In this document: piece by piece, positions 44,059-52,788 of the stretch
Layout: the number at the start of each line of letters is the position of its first letter
Position numbering within the stretch: position 1 is the stretch's first letter
NCBI GenBank assembly: GCA_965261645.1
Contig: CBDHDJ010000002.1
Span: 682,001 to 746,000 of the forward strand
Reading direction: 5' to 3'
Source of the DNA: CBDHDJ01 sp965261645
GTDB taxonomy: Bacteria > Pseudomonadota > Alphaproteobacteria > SHVV01
Length of the DNA: 64,000 nucleotides
Translations under genes and position numbers: made by a program
Notes under the pieces: generated by a model
Seen by the model: the letters and a program-made list of their open reading frames with translations, nothing else
Told to the model about the DNA's origin: nothing
The model's database searches: none

Positions 44059-44817
44059 CTATTTGCCGGTGAGCGGCCCGGCGCCCTTTGCACCGTTCTT
44101 CATATTCTGTTTTTGGACGTACGTCGCACGATCGGCTTCCGCCAACGCCTTGCCAGGATCGCCGCCTGCGCTGAACGTGTGCACGCCATAGGCGACTTCG
44201 AGGGGAATGGGCGTACCCTGCCATTCGAAGGGTAGATGACCGATGGCGCTCGCCAGGGTCTCAGCTTTCTCAATGGCGCCGTCCCGATCGGTACGGGCGA
44301 GAATGATGCCGAATTCGTCGCCGGCGAGGCGGCCGACGGTGTCTGATTCGCGGATTTTCTGGACGAGGATGTCGGCGACCGCGAGAAGCGCCGCATCGCC
44401 CGCGGCATGGCCGGAATTGTCGTTGATGTCTTTGAAGCTGTTGACGTCGAAGTAGACCAGGCTCGAAGGTTCCTCGTAGCGCTCCGTATAGGACATGACG
44501 CGGGACAATTCGCCGACGAAAGCGCGCCGGTTGGCGATCGGCGTGAGCGTGTCCTGATCGGCCAGCCGCTCGAGATGGACCAGGCGCGAGCGCGTCCGAT
44601 CGAGATCGGCGCGCAGCTTGCCGACCTCCTCCATCAGGGTCATCAACGCTTCACGGACTTTGGGGGTGAGTTCGGGTTCGGGAATGACCATGACCGACAT
44701 GGTGTCGTCGATGGGTCGTGGTGCGGCGACCGGCGATGTCGTCGCAGCGTCGGGTTTCGCGACGGTCCGGCGAATCTCCGCCGTCGTGCTCACCCGTGGC
44801 GTTTCGCCGATTTTCAT
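44059..44817 (-). CDS. GGDEF domain protein (probable diguanylate cyclase)
   Basis: 252 residues. The N-terminal 90 residues have no membrane helix or known sensor and end in a short coiled coil (VGKLRADLDRTRSRLVHLER). The GGDEF domain follows: DTLTPIANRRAF, YFDVNSFKDINDNSGH, and the active loop as AGDEF (about 191-195), a variant compatible with c-di-GMP synthesis. No I-site RxxD is apparent directly upstream. Start ATG 44817, with a G-rich ribosome site, is preferred over 44847. Confidence 0.88.
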   Translation of the reverse strand: MKIGETPRVSTTAEIRRTVAKPDAATTSPVAAPRPIDDTMSVMVIPEPELTPKVREALMTLMEEVGKLRADLDRTRSRLVHLERLADQDTLTPIANRRAFVGELSRVMSYTERYEEPSSLVYFDVNSFKDINDNSGHAAGDAALLAVADILVQKIRESDTVGRLAGDEFGIILARTDRDGAIEKAETLASAIGHLPFEWQGTPIPLEVAYGVHTFSAGGDPGKALAEADRATYVQKQNMKNGAKGAGPLTGK

Positions 44818-45010
44818 GTGCTGCCCCCTTCCCCCGATGACACGCACATCCTGGCAATCTCAAGGCGGCGTGGCGGAGTGCACCACGGGATGCGCCTGTG
44901 TGCAGGGAGATTGCCGCCCGCTCTACTGTGGGCCGCCTATGGTAAAGATTTTATTAACCGGCTCAGGGTGCCGTGGGTAACGGGCGCTGCGCACTCGAGC
45001 GTGCCTTGCC

Positions 45011-45038
45011 TTGCGCGGCTAGGCCCACCCCGTATAAT
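45011..45038 (+). promoter_or_regulatory. Sigma-70 promoter of purE
   Basis: TTGCGC (45011-45016), 16-base spacer, and a perfect TATAAT (45033-45038), 28 bases before the purE start. Good -10, moderate -35. Confidence 0.55.
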
Positions 45039-45066
45039 CCGCGTCTTTTCGCGGGAGTGATGGGAC

Positions 45067-45555
45067 ATGGCGGAGACACCTCCACTCGTCGGCGTGATCA
45101 TGGGCAGCCGCTCGGATTGGGAGACCATGCGCCATGCCGTCGCCACGCTTGACGAGCTTGGCATTCCCAACGAGGCCAAAGTGGTCTCCGCGCACCGCAC
45201 GCCGGACCGTCATCATGACTTTGCGGCAAACGCGCGCGAGCGCGGCCTGAAGGTGATCATTGCGGGCGCCGGCGGTGCCGCCCACCTCGCCGGAGTGACC
45301 GCCGCGCTGACGCCCTTGCCGGTGCTCGGCGTGCCGATGGAGAGCCCAGCGCTCAAGGGCATGGACAGCCTGCTCTCGACGGTTCAGATGCCGGGCGGTG
45401 TTCCAGTCGGGACACTGGCCATCGGCAAGGCCGGTGCCGTGAACGCGGCTCTGCTCGCGGCGGCGATCCTGGCCCTCAGCGACGAGGCGTTGGCGGCGCG
45501 GCTCGATGCCTGGCGCGAGGCGCAGTCGGCGGCGGTCCCTGAAACGCCCGAATAA
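45067..45555 (+). CDS. purE: 5-(carboxyamino)imidazole ribonucleotide mutase
   Basis: PurE class I, 162 residues, converting N5-CAIR to CAIR in purine synthesis. Motifs: VGVIMGSRSDWETM (about 8-21), VVSAHRTPDRHHDFA (about 40-54), IAGAGGAAHLAGV (about 69-81) and SLLSTVQMPGGVPVGTLAIG. Class I enzymes need PurK, but purK is not next to it; the downstream gene is convergent and unrelated, so purK must lie elsewhere. Confidence 0.95.
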   Translation: MAETPPLVGVIMGSRSDWETMRHAVATLDELGIPNEAKVVSAHRTPDRHHDFAANARERGLKVIIAGAGGAAHLAGVTAALTPLPVLGVPMESPALKGMDSLLSTVQMPGGVPVGTLAIGKAGAVNAALLAAAILALSDEALAARLDAWREAQSAAVPETPE

Positions 45556-45560
45556 GCCGG

Positions 45561-46217
45561 CTAGCGATCGGTGCTTCGGCCCGGGCGCGTTGATCGCGCG
45601 CGCCGGGACAACGGCATCAGCCGCCCCACCAATCCCTCGAGCCGGCCGCGCGCCTTCTGGATCTCCATGACGTTGGCGATGCGCCGGTCGAGGAAGGCCC
45701 AGCTGTCGGCGCACTCCGGCGAGCGGTCATCGAGCCAATAAAGCAGGGCCGTCGTATAGACCCCGGCAAGCAGCATCCGCTTGGTATAGAAGTTGAAATC
45801 GGTGGCCGTGTCACCGGCGGCGCGCCACATGGCGTCGACCGTGCGATAGAGCGCCGCCAGCCCGGCCGGGGCCCGCCCGGGTCGGGCGTAGAAGGCGATA
45901 GCGTGGCGCACCGCCTCGCGATTGGGCGCCAGCAGCTCCAAGCGGCAGCGCACGGCGGTGGCGATACGCTCGCGAATCGGCATGGCGCCGAGATCCAGGC
46001 CGGCGAGTTCGGCGAGCATCCGGCGGTCGGCCTCGGCCGCGAAGAAATCGACGAGATCGCCGATGCCACGTGGAAAGGCGCGGCGCGCGAGGCTCGGCTC
46101 GTAACCGCGGTCCCGCGCGGCGGCGGCGAGCGCCCGGCGCGTCCAGCCCTCGAACGGCACGTGCCCGAGCGCGGCCTCCAGTAGGGCGTGGCGTTCCTTT
46201 TCGAGGTGAGCGGGCAT
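45561..46217 (-). CDS. COQ9 family protein
   Basis: 218 residues; a TetR-like lipid-binding protein that in mitochondria supports COQ7 in ubiquinone synthesis. Family segments: LLEAALGHVPFEGWTRRALA (about 12-31), FPRGIGDLVDFFAAEADRRM (about 48-67) and DFNFYTKRMLLAGVYTTALL (about 137-156) with DDRSPE. Start ATG 46217 shares a base with the def stop (TAATG), so they are coupled. The bacterial family is also called 'rpsU-divergently transcribed', and rpsU lies divergently beyond def here. Confidence 0.9.
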   Translation of the reverse strand: MPAHLEKERHALLEAALGHVPFEGWTRRALAAAARDRGYEPSLARRAFPRGIGDLVDFFAAEADRRMLAELAGLDLGAMPIRERIATAVRCRLELLAPNREAVRHAIAFYARPGRAPAGLAALYRTVDAMWRAAGDTATDFNFYTKRMLLAGVYTTALLYWLDDRSPECADSWAFLDRRIANVMEIQKARGRLEGLVGRLMPLSRRARSTRPGRSTDR

Positions 46218-46807
46218 TACGCCTCGGCGAACTCCATGCGATCCTGGTCGTGCTCGGCCTCGCCGGCGGCGCGCGAATAGGCCCGCCATTCGGAGAGGAA
46301 GATGAAGGTCGAAAAATCCTCCATGTGCATCGGGTAGAGGACGCCGTCGAGGTGGTCGCACTCGTGCTGCACGACACGGGCATGCAGACCCTCGGCCTCC
46401 TGCTCAATCCGGTCCCCGGCCGGCGTCCAGCCGGCATAGCGGATGTGCGCGTAGCGCGGCACCTGGCCACGCAGGCCCGGCACCGAGAGGCAACCTTCCC
46501 AGCCCGATTTCTTCTCCTCGTCAAGAACTTCGATCTCCGGATTGACGAGGATGGTGAGGGGCGGCAACTCAACGGGCGGCGTCTCCGCGTCGTCGTCGGC
46601 GCTCTCCTCTCTGGGTACATGGAAGATGACCACGCGCTTGGGAACATAAATCTGCGGGGCGGCCAGACCGAGACCTTCGGCGTCGATCATGGTCTCGATC
46701 ATCGAGGCGACGAGGTGCTTGATTTCCGGCGCGGTCGGGTCCTCGACCGCTTCGGCCTGCCGGCGGAGGACCGGGTGTCCCATCCTGGCGATCTTGAGAA
46801 TAGCCAT
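46217..46807 (-). CDS. def: Peptide deformylase
   Basis: Metalloenzyme of 196 residues that removes the N-formyl group from new proteins. The three motifs are present: GLGLAAPQ (about 45-52), WEGCLSVPG with the metal Cys (about 102-110) and QHECDHLDG with the two metal His and catalytic Glu (about 145-153). It is coupled to the COQ9-family gene and divergent from rpsU. Confidence 0.96.
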   Translation of the reverse strand: MAILKIARMGHPVLRRQAEAVEDPTAPEIKHLVASMIETMIDAEGLGLAAPQIYVPKRVVIFHVPREESADDDAETPPVELPPLTILVNPEIEVLDEEKKSGWEGCLSVPGLRGQVPRYAHIRYAGWTPAGDRIEQEAEGLHARVVQHECDHLDGVLYPMHMEDFSTFIFLSEWRAYSRAAGEAEHDQDRMEFAEA

Positions 46808-46969
46808 GGTTCTACTATGTCGATTAACCCCTGGTCGGTAAACTGGATGGGAAGTCCGATTCGACCATCACGCTTCACATCGAGGGGCGGGTGTGTTATC
46901 AAGCGCCCCGCCGCTAATCGGCGGAGGGGCTGGGTGGACACCGCCCAAACGGAAAGTGGAGATAGCACA

Positions 46970-47173
46970 CTGGTTCAGGTCCTCGTACGCGACAACAATG
47001 TCGATCAGGCCCTCCGCGCGCTCAAAAAGAAGATGCAGCGCGAAGGCATCTATCGCGAGATGAAGCTACGCAACTACTACGAGAAGCCGTCTGTCAAACG
47101 GGCCCGCGAGCAGGCCGAGGCGGTGCGGCGCGCCCGCAAGCTCGCCCGCAAGCGCGCCCAGCGCGAGCAGTAG
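46970..47173 (+). CDS. rpsU: 30S ribosomal protein S21
   Basis: S21 of 67 residues: VQVLVRDNNVDQALRALKKK onward, ending with a basic tail RKLARKRAQREQ. The family N-terminus is MVQVLVRDN-like, which puts the start at CTG 46970, seven bases after GGAGA (46958-46962). The alternative is GTG 46934, after GGAGGGG, which would add 12 residues not seen in the family. So either a rare CTG start or an N-terminal extension. Divergent from def. Confidence 0.9.
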   Translation: MVQVLVRDNNVDQALRALKKKMQREGIYREMKLRNYYEKPSVKRAREQAEAVRRARKLARKRAQREQ

Positions 47174-47273
47174 GCCCGCACCCCTTCGCCACCCCGAACA
47201 TCTCGAACGACGACCATGGGCCCGTGGCGCCGCGCGCCGTCGGCGCGGGCGGCCTCCAGCGAGGCACAATCGG

Positions 47274-48659
47274 TCAGAGCGCCCGGTTGACGCCATCGAC
47301 CATCTCCTTGGCGTCGCCGAACAGCATCATCGTGTTGTCGCGATAGAACAGCTCGTTGTCGATCCCGGCGTAGCCCGGTGACAGGCTCCGCTTGACGAAA
47401 AGCACCGTGGCGGCGTTCTCCACATCGATGATCGGCATGCCGTAGATCGGGCTTTGCGGATCCTTCTTGGCGGCCGGGTTGGTCACGTCGTTGGCCCCGA
47501 TGACGAAGGCCACATCGGTGGTCGGCAGGTCGCTATTGATCTCCTCGAGCTCGAAGACCTCGTCATAGGGCACGTTGGCCTCGGCCAGGAGCACATTCAT
47601 GTGCCCCGGCATGCGCCCCGCCACCGGGTGAATGGCGAAGCGGACCTTCACACCCTCTTCCTTCAGGTGATCAGCCATCTCGCGCACCACATGCTGGGCT
47701 TGGGCAACGGCCATGCCGTAGCCCGGCACGATGACGACCGAGCGGGCGTTCTTCATGATGAAGGCTGCGTCCTCGGCGCTGCCCGCCTTGACGTTGCGAT
47801 CCCGATCACCAATACCCGCCACCGCGCCCTCGCCGCCGAAGCCGCCCAGAATGACGTTGATGAACGAGCGGTTCATGCCGCGGCACATAATGTAGCTCAG
47901 GATCGCGCCGGAGGAGCCGACGAGCGCGCCGGTGATGATCAACGCGGTGTTCTCGAGCGTGAAGCCGATGCCGGCCGCGGCCCAGCCGGAATAGGAGTTC
48001 AGCATCGAGATCACCACCGGCATGTCGGCCCCGCCGATCGGGATGATGATCAGGACGCCGAGAAGAAACGCCAGCGCCGTCATGAGCCAGAATGCCTCGA
48101 CCGACTGATCGAGGACGAACTGGACGCCGATGGCGACGACCACCAGGCCAATCAACAGGTTGAGCCAGTGCTGGCCGGGGAAGACGATAGGATTGCCCGT
48201 CATCAGCTCCTGCAGCTTGGCGAAGGCGATGACCGAGCCCGAAAACGTGAGCGCGCCGATGACCACGCCGATCGACATTTCAATGAGACTGGCGAGCTTG
48301 ATGGCGCCGGGCGTGCCGATGCCGTAGGCTTCGGGCGCATAGAGCGCCGCCGCCGCGACCAGCACCGCCGCCATGCCGACCAGGCTGTGAAACGCAGCGA
48401 CGAGCTGGGGCATCGCCGTCATCTGGATCCTGAGCGCGACGGCGGTGCCGATGGCGCCGCCGATGAGGATCCCGGCAATGATGAGGTCGTAACCGACGAC
48501 GGCGGGATTGGCGACGGTGGTCAAGATGGCGATGACCATGCCGGCAACGCCGAGGATGTTGCCGCGCCGCGAGCTTTCGGGCGACGACAGCCCCCGGAGC
48601 GCCATGATGAAGCAGACGGCGGCGATAAGATACGCGCCCGCGGACAGCTCAACCGACAT
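47274..48659 (-). CDS. pntB: NAD(P) transhydrogenase subunit beta
   Basis: 461-residue beta subunit of the proton-pumping transhydrogenase. About eight membrane helices in the first 250 residues are followed by the NADPH-binding domain III with VIVPGYGMAVAQAQH (about 292-306), FAIHPVAGRMPGHMNVLLAE, and the C-terminal KRSLSPGYAGIDNELFY. Start ATG 48659 from family alignment memory. It is the last gene of pntAA-pntAB-pntB. Confidence 0.96.
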   Translation of the reverse strand: MSVELSAGAYLIAAVCFIMALRGLSSPESSRRGNILGVAGMVIAILTTVANPAVVGYDLIIAGILIGGAIGTAVALRIQMTAMPQLVAAFHSLVGMAAVLVAAAALYAPEAYGIGTPGAIKLASLIEMSIGVVIGALTFSGSVIAFAKLQELMTGNPIVFPGQHWLNLLIGLVVVAIGVQFVLDQSVEAFWLMTALAFLLGVLIIIPIGGADMPVVISMLNSYSGWAAAGIGFTLENTALIITGALVGSSGAILSYIMCRGMNRSFINVILGGFGGEGAVAGIGDRDRNVKAGSAEDAAFIMKNARSVVIVPGYGMAVAQAQHVVREMADHLKEEGVKVRFAIHPVAGRMPGHMNVLLAEANVPYDEVFELEEINSDLPTTDVAFVIGANDVTNPAAKKDPQSPIYGMPIIDVENAATVLFVKRSLSPGYAGIDNELFYRDNTMMLFGDAKEMVDGVNRAL

Positions 48660-48664
48660 GCCGG

Positions 48665-48961
48665 CTACTTCCTTTTCCGAAACATCTGCAACATGCGCTG
48701 GGTGACCACGAACCCGCCGAAAATGTTGATCGCTGCGAGCAAAATCGCGACGAAGCCCAGGATCTTTGGCAGGTTCATCTCCGCCGGTCCGGCGGCGATC
48801 AGCGCGCCGACGATGATGACGCTCGAGATCGCATTGGTCACCGACATGAGCGGCGTATGCAGCGCCGGCGTCACGCTCCACACCACGTAGTAGCCGACGA
48901 AGATCGCCAGCACGAAGATCGTCACATGGAAGATGAAGGGATCGACGATGACGGTTTCCAC
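48665..48961 (-). CDS. pntAB: NAD(P) transhydrogenase subunit alpha part 2
   Basis: 98-residue membrane part of the split alpha subunit, with three helices: FIFHVTIFVLAIFVGYYVVW, TPLMSVTNAISSVIIVGALI and LGFVAILLAAINIFGGFVVT. The split of PntA into a soluble and a membrane protein is usual in alphaproteobacteria. It lies three bases after pntAA and five before pntB. Confidence 0.95.
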   Translation of the reverse strand: METVIVDPFIFHVTIFVLAIFVGYYVVWSVTPALHTPLMSVTNAISSVIIVGALIAAGPAEMNLPKILGFVAILLAAINIFGGFVVTQRMLQMFRKRK

Positions 48962-48964
48962 GAC

Positions 48965-50125
48965 TCAGGCGCCCTCGTCTTTGAGCAACGGATGGACGAT
49001 TTCGCCTGCGCAAGTCAGCAGCGCGCCCTGAATGATCTCATCATCGCGGTCGATCTTGAGGCTGCCGTGCTCGGCGTCGATCATGGGCGTGAGGAAGTTG
49101 AGCAGATTGCGCGCATACAGGTGAGACGCATCGACGGCGATGCGGCTCGGCACATTGCCATGCGCGATGATGCGGACGCCGCCCACCTCGACGACCTCAT
49201 CCACCTTCGCATGAGCCGCATTCCCGCCGGTCTCGATCGCCAGATCGACGATCACCGAACCGGGCTTCATGTCGGCCACCATGTCCCCGGTGACCAGCCG
49301 CGGCGCCGGCCGGCCGGGAATGAGCGCGGTGCATATGACGATGTCCTGCTTCTTCAAGTGCTCGTGGATGAGCTCGGACTGGCGGCGTTTGTAATCTTCG
49401 CCCATCTCGCGCGCGTAGCCGCCTTCGGTCTGGACGGATTCGGCCTCGTCGCTGGGCACTTCGATGAAGGTGGCGCCCAAGCTCTCGACCTCCTCCTTGA
49501 CGGCGGGGCGGACGTCGAAGGCGCTGACGATGGCGCCGAGCCGGCGCGCCGTGGCGATGGCCTGCAACCCGGCGACACCGGTGCCTAACACGAGCACGCG
49601 GGCCGGCGCGACCGTGCCGGCCGCCGTCATCATCATGGGCATGGCCCGCGCATAGACTGCGGTCGCATCGAGGACGGCGCGATAGCCGGAGAGATTGGCC
49701 TGCGAGGACAGGGCATCCATGCTCTGCACGCGGGTGATGCGCGGCAGAAGCTCGAGCGCAAACGCGGTGATGCCGTGCCGGGCATAGGCGGCGACCTGGT
49801 GGCGATGGCCAAGCGGCGCCAGAAGACCGACGAGCACCGTACCCGAGGTCATCAGGGCCAGCTCGTCGGGCCCGCCTTCGCCCGCGTCCAGGGGGCGCTG
49901 CACCTTGAGAACGACGTCGGCCGCAGCGAGGACCTCTTCCTCGCTATCGGCAAGCCGGGCGCCTGCTTCGGCGAAGGCCGCATCGGGGATATCACAGCCC
50001 GCGCCCGCGCCCGCCTCGACGATGACCTTGAGCCCCAGCGCCTGGAATTTCTTGACCGTCTCGGGCGAGGCCGCGATGCGGCGCTCCGCAGGGCGGCGCT
50101 CCCTCGGTATGGCGATCGTGGTCAG
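48965..50125 (-). CDS. pntAA: NAD(P) transhydrogenase subunit alpha part 1
   Basis: Soluble NAD(H)-binding domain I, about 386 residues. Features: AIPRERRPAERRIAASPETV at the N-terminus, SSQANLSGYRAVLDA (about 135-149), the Rossmann motif VLVLGTGVAGLQAIATARRLG (split here as VLVLGTGVAGLQ, about 177-188), and the mobile loop near 220-240 (EGGYAREMGEDYKRRQ). The family start matches CTG 50125, six bases after GGAGG (50132-50136). TTG 50173 gives a 16-residue extension and no clear ribosome site. CTG is therefore the likely start. Confidence 0.93.
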   Translation of the reverse strand: MTTIAIPRERRPAERRIAASPETVKKFQALGLKVIVEAGAGAGCDIPDAAFAEAGARLADSEEEVLAAADVVLKVQRPLDAGEGGPDELALMTSGTVLVGLLAPLGHRHQVAAYARHGITAFALELLPRITRVQSMDALSSQANLSGYRAVLDATAVYARAMPMMMTAAGTVAPARVLVLGTGVAGLQAIATARRLGAIVSAFDVRPAVKEEVESLGATFIEVPSDEAESVQTEGGYAREMGEDYKRRQSELIHEHLKKQDIVICTALIPGRPAPRLVTGDMVADMKPGSVIVDLAIETGGNAAHAKVDEVVEVGGVRIIAHGNVPSRIAVDASHLYARNLLNFLTPMIDAEHGSLKIDRDDEIIQGALLTCAGEIVHPLLKDEGA

Positions 50126-50236
50126 TTCAAGCCTCCGTCCCAAGCCCGCTCGGACGCCCGATCGAGCCGACAATCGACCCCGTACCGGCCCACAAACGGA
50201 GCCGGACCCGCATCCCCGACTATCATGGCTAAGGCG

Positions 50237-50347
50237 TTACAGCAGAGTCCAGGCGAGCAGGATCAACATGATGACCGTCAGGACGATCGACATCTTGACG
50301 AGCCGCGCGAAGTTCTGCCACATCTGTTGTTGTTGCTCGAATCCCAT
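50237..50347 (-). CDS. Short membrane protein, aa3-type oxidase subunit IV-like
   Basis: 36 residues: MGFEQQQQMWQNFARLVKMS followed by a single membrane helix (IVLTVIMLILLAWTLL). This length and layout fit the bacterial aa3-type cytochrome c oxidase subunit IV family, often found directly upstream of pntAA in related genomes. Sequence similarity is too short to prove it. About 110 bases separate it from pntAA, and it is probably in the same transcript. Confidence 0.6.
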   Translation of the reverse strand: MGFEQQQQMWQNFARLVKMSIVLTVIMLILLAWTLL

Positions 50348-50500
50348 CGGACCGCCGTCGGGGGAATCTCACCCGCTCGAAGTGGATTGGTGTCCTCGGG
50401 CTCCGCTGAAGGAGCCGGGCGAACTATAGCAAACCGCGGCGGTTGATCAATCCTAACCGGGACCGCCTCGCTCAGGCGTGATCGGCCCCAGGGCGCACCG

Positions 50501-51403
50501 TCAGCGGCGCCCGCGCACGGCCTCGCGGTGAAATATGAACAACCCGCTGCCAAGGACGAGAACGGCGCCGATACAGGTCCAGAGATCCGGGAAATCGCCG
50601 AATACAAAGTAGCCCAGCACCGCCGCCCACAGGATGTGGAGATACTGGTAGGGCTGCAACGTCGAGGCTTCGACGAAATCCAGCGCCTTGATCAATAAGA
50701 AGTGTCCGAGGCCGCCAAAGATACCGGTCAGGGCCATGAGCAACCAGCCTTCCAGGTCGGGCGTCACCCAGTAGAACGGCACGACCGCGCTCATCACGAC
50801 GACGCCGACGAGCGGCGTGTAGAACATGGTGGTGAGCGGCGAATCGGTCTGACGGAGAGTGCGCGTCACGATCTGGTAGAAGGCGTAGGCGAGCGCCGTG
50901 ATCAGCGCCAAGGACGCACCCCAATGCACGATGCCGAGTCCCGGGCGCATGATGATGAGAACGCCGAGAAACGCGACGATGACGGCGCACCAGCGGTAAA
51001 TGCCCACGCGCTCGCGCAGGAGAGGCACCGAGAGCGCAGTGACGAGGACCGGCGAGAGATAGACGATCGCATTGGCATCGGCGAGCGGGATGAACGTCAG
51101 GGTCGTGAACATCGTGACCGTGGCGCACGCCATGAGTCCGGAGCGGACGAGCTGGAGGACGGGGCGCCTGGTTCGGAGTATCGCGGGGCAGCCCATGACC
51201 GCGACGAACGGCAGGAACAAAAGGACTTGGAACAAAAGTCGCGCCCAGACGACCTGCGGGACCGGGTAGGACGCGCTCACGTATTTCGCCGTGGCCTCGA
51301 GAAGCCCGAACATGAAGATCGTGCCCATGAGGTACACGATGCCGCGGAGCGCCGACTGCTGCGGCGCGCGCGACGGAGGACGCAACGGAGCGGTAGAGGT
51401 CAT
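50501..51403 (-). CDS. DMT family (EamA) transporter
   Basis: 300-residue membrane protein with ten predicted helices arranged as two EamA repeats; the first ends in YLSPVLVTALSVPLLRERVG (about 117-136), the second in ILWAAVLGYFVFGDFPDLWT (about 258-277), both with the usual helix-breaking acidic/basic turn. Such proteins export amino acids, nucleobases or other small metabolites; the substrate is unknown. It follows the ABC1 kinase gene by 26 bases. Confidence 0.88.
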   Translation of the reverse strand: MTSTAPLRPPSRAPQQSALRGIVYLMGTIFMFGLLEATAKYVSASYPVPQVVWARLLFQVLLFLPFVAVMGCPAILRTRRPVLQLVRSGLMACATVTMFTTLTFIPLADANAIVYLSPVLVTALSVPLLRERVGIYRWCAVIVAFLGVLIIMRPGLGIVHWGASLALITALAYAFYQIVTRTLRQTDSPLTTMFYTPLVGVVVMSAVVPFYWVTPDLEGWLLMALTGIFGGLGHFLLIKALDFVEASTLQPYQYLHILWAAVLGYFVFGDFPDLWTCIGAVLVLGSGLFIFHREAVRGRR

Positions 51404-51429
51404 GGGGGCTGACCGAGGCGAACGCCGCC

Positions 51430-52779
51430 TCAGGGCAACGAGAGATCCGCCCTCTCAAGGGCCTGCGCTTGGCGGCGCTTGAGTTTGGCCTCATTGAAAT
51501 CGTCGATCAGGTCGTGGAACAAACGATGCCAGTTGAGCTTCGCCTTGAGGCGGAGAAACACGCCGCCGAGCCCGATCGCCGCCCGGTCCATGAAAACGAA
51601 CTCGGCCGGCGGCGTCACCCCGCCCAGCTCGTTGAGCTTCTTGTGGACCTTTTCCGCCACCTCGATGCCGTAGACCCCGCTAGTGCCGAATTCCTGGATA
51701 CGCCGGGCGCGGTCTTCCAAAAGCGGGGCGTAGACGAACTCCGCCCATAGATTGAGGGTGTCGATGACCTCCTGCGAGAGGCCCTCGAAGCCCCAAGTCT
51801 CGTAGGCGTGGACCGCGAGGTCGCGATCGCCGGTGACCAGGGAGTGATAGAGATCGATCACGCCAGTCACGAATTTCGCGTTGAACACGCGGACGCAGCC
51901 GAAGTCGAGCAGGTTGATCGCGTTGTCGGGGCACACGGTGTAATTGCCGAGATGGGGATCCGCGTGGATGACGGCGTAGCGGTAGAACGGCACGTACCAC
52001 GCGTGGAACAGGTGGCGGGCGACCTCGTTGCGATCGGCGATGCGGTTATCGGTGATGGTCATCAGCGGCTCGCCCTCGAGCCAGGTCATGGTGAGAAGCC
52101 GCCGGGTCGAAAGCTCGCGCACCACCTCGGGCACGTAGACGCCGGGGGTTGACTTGAGCATCTCGCGGTAGAGCCGTATGTGCCGGGCTTCGAGCTGGTA
52201 GTCGAGTTCCTCGCGCAACCGGTCGGCGATCTCGGTGTGGATGTTGGAGGTGTCGATGCTCTTGTCGTAACGGCGATAGACCGCGAAGATGAGTTTGAGC
52301 TGGCGGATGTCGGCCTCGACCGCCGAGGACATGTCGGGATACTGGAGCTTGCAGGCGTAGGCCCGGCCGTCGTGGCTGAGCGCCTTGTGCACCTGGCCCA
52401 GCGAGGCCGCCGCCGCCGCGGCCGGTTCGAAGGATTTGAACCGCGGCGGCCAGTCGGGCCCGAGCTCGCTCGCCATGCGGCGGCGCACGAACGGCCAGCC
52501 CATGGACGGCGCGTTGGCCTGAAGCTGCATCAACTCGGCAGCGTATTCCCGCGGCAGAGCATCGGGAATGGTCGACATGATCTGGGCCACTTTCATGAGC
52601 GGCCCCTTGAGCCCGCCGAGCGCGCGGCGCAGATCGGCCGCGGCGCGCTGGCGATCGCCCGTGCGACCGAGCACCCGCTCACCGGCCAGCCGCGCCGCGA
52701 AGCCGCCGATCGTCGAGGATACCTGGGCGTAGCGCCTGAGGCGCCCGGCGAGGCGATCGTCCTCGTTGGGTCCTGACAT
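51430..52779 (-). CDS. ABC1/AarF (UbiB-like) kinase family protein
   Basis: 449 residues. Atypical kinase motifs are present: the KxGQ-like start as GPLMKVAQIMSTIPDALPREY (MKVAQ, about 62-66), an alanine-rich loop AAAAAASLGQVHKA (about 120-133), YACKLQYP (lysine), HADPHLGNYTV (about 283-293) and LLDFGCVR. No C-terminal membrane helices are seen, unlike E. coli UbiB, so this is the shorter ABC1 type. Probably involved in ubiquinone or lipid homeostasis. It follows pepF by nine bases. Confidence 0.88.
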   Translation of the reverse strand: MSGPNEDDRLAGRLRRYAQVSSTIGGFAARLAGERVLGRTGDRQRAAADLRRALGGLKGPLMKVAQIMSTIPDALPREYAAELMQLQANAPSMGWPFVRRRMASELGPDWPPRFKSFEPAAAAAASLGQVHKALSHDGRAYACKLQYPDMSSAVEADIRQLKLIFAVYRRYDKSIDTSNIHTEIADRLREELDYQLEARHIRLYREMLKSTPGVYVPEVVRELSTRRLLTMTWLEGEPLMTITDNRIADRNEVARHLFHAWYVPFYRYAVIHADPHLGNYTVCPDNAINLLDFGCVRVFNAKFVTGVIDLYHSLVTGDRDLAVHAYETWGFEGLSQEVIDTLNLWAEFVYAPLLEDRARRIQEFGTSGVYGIEVAEKVHKKLNELGGVTPPAEFVFMDRAAIGLGGVFLRLKAKLNWHRLFHDLIDDFNEAKLKRRQAQALERADLSLP

Positions 52780-52788
52780 GAGGGAGAC

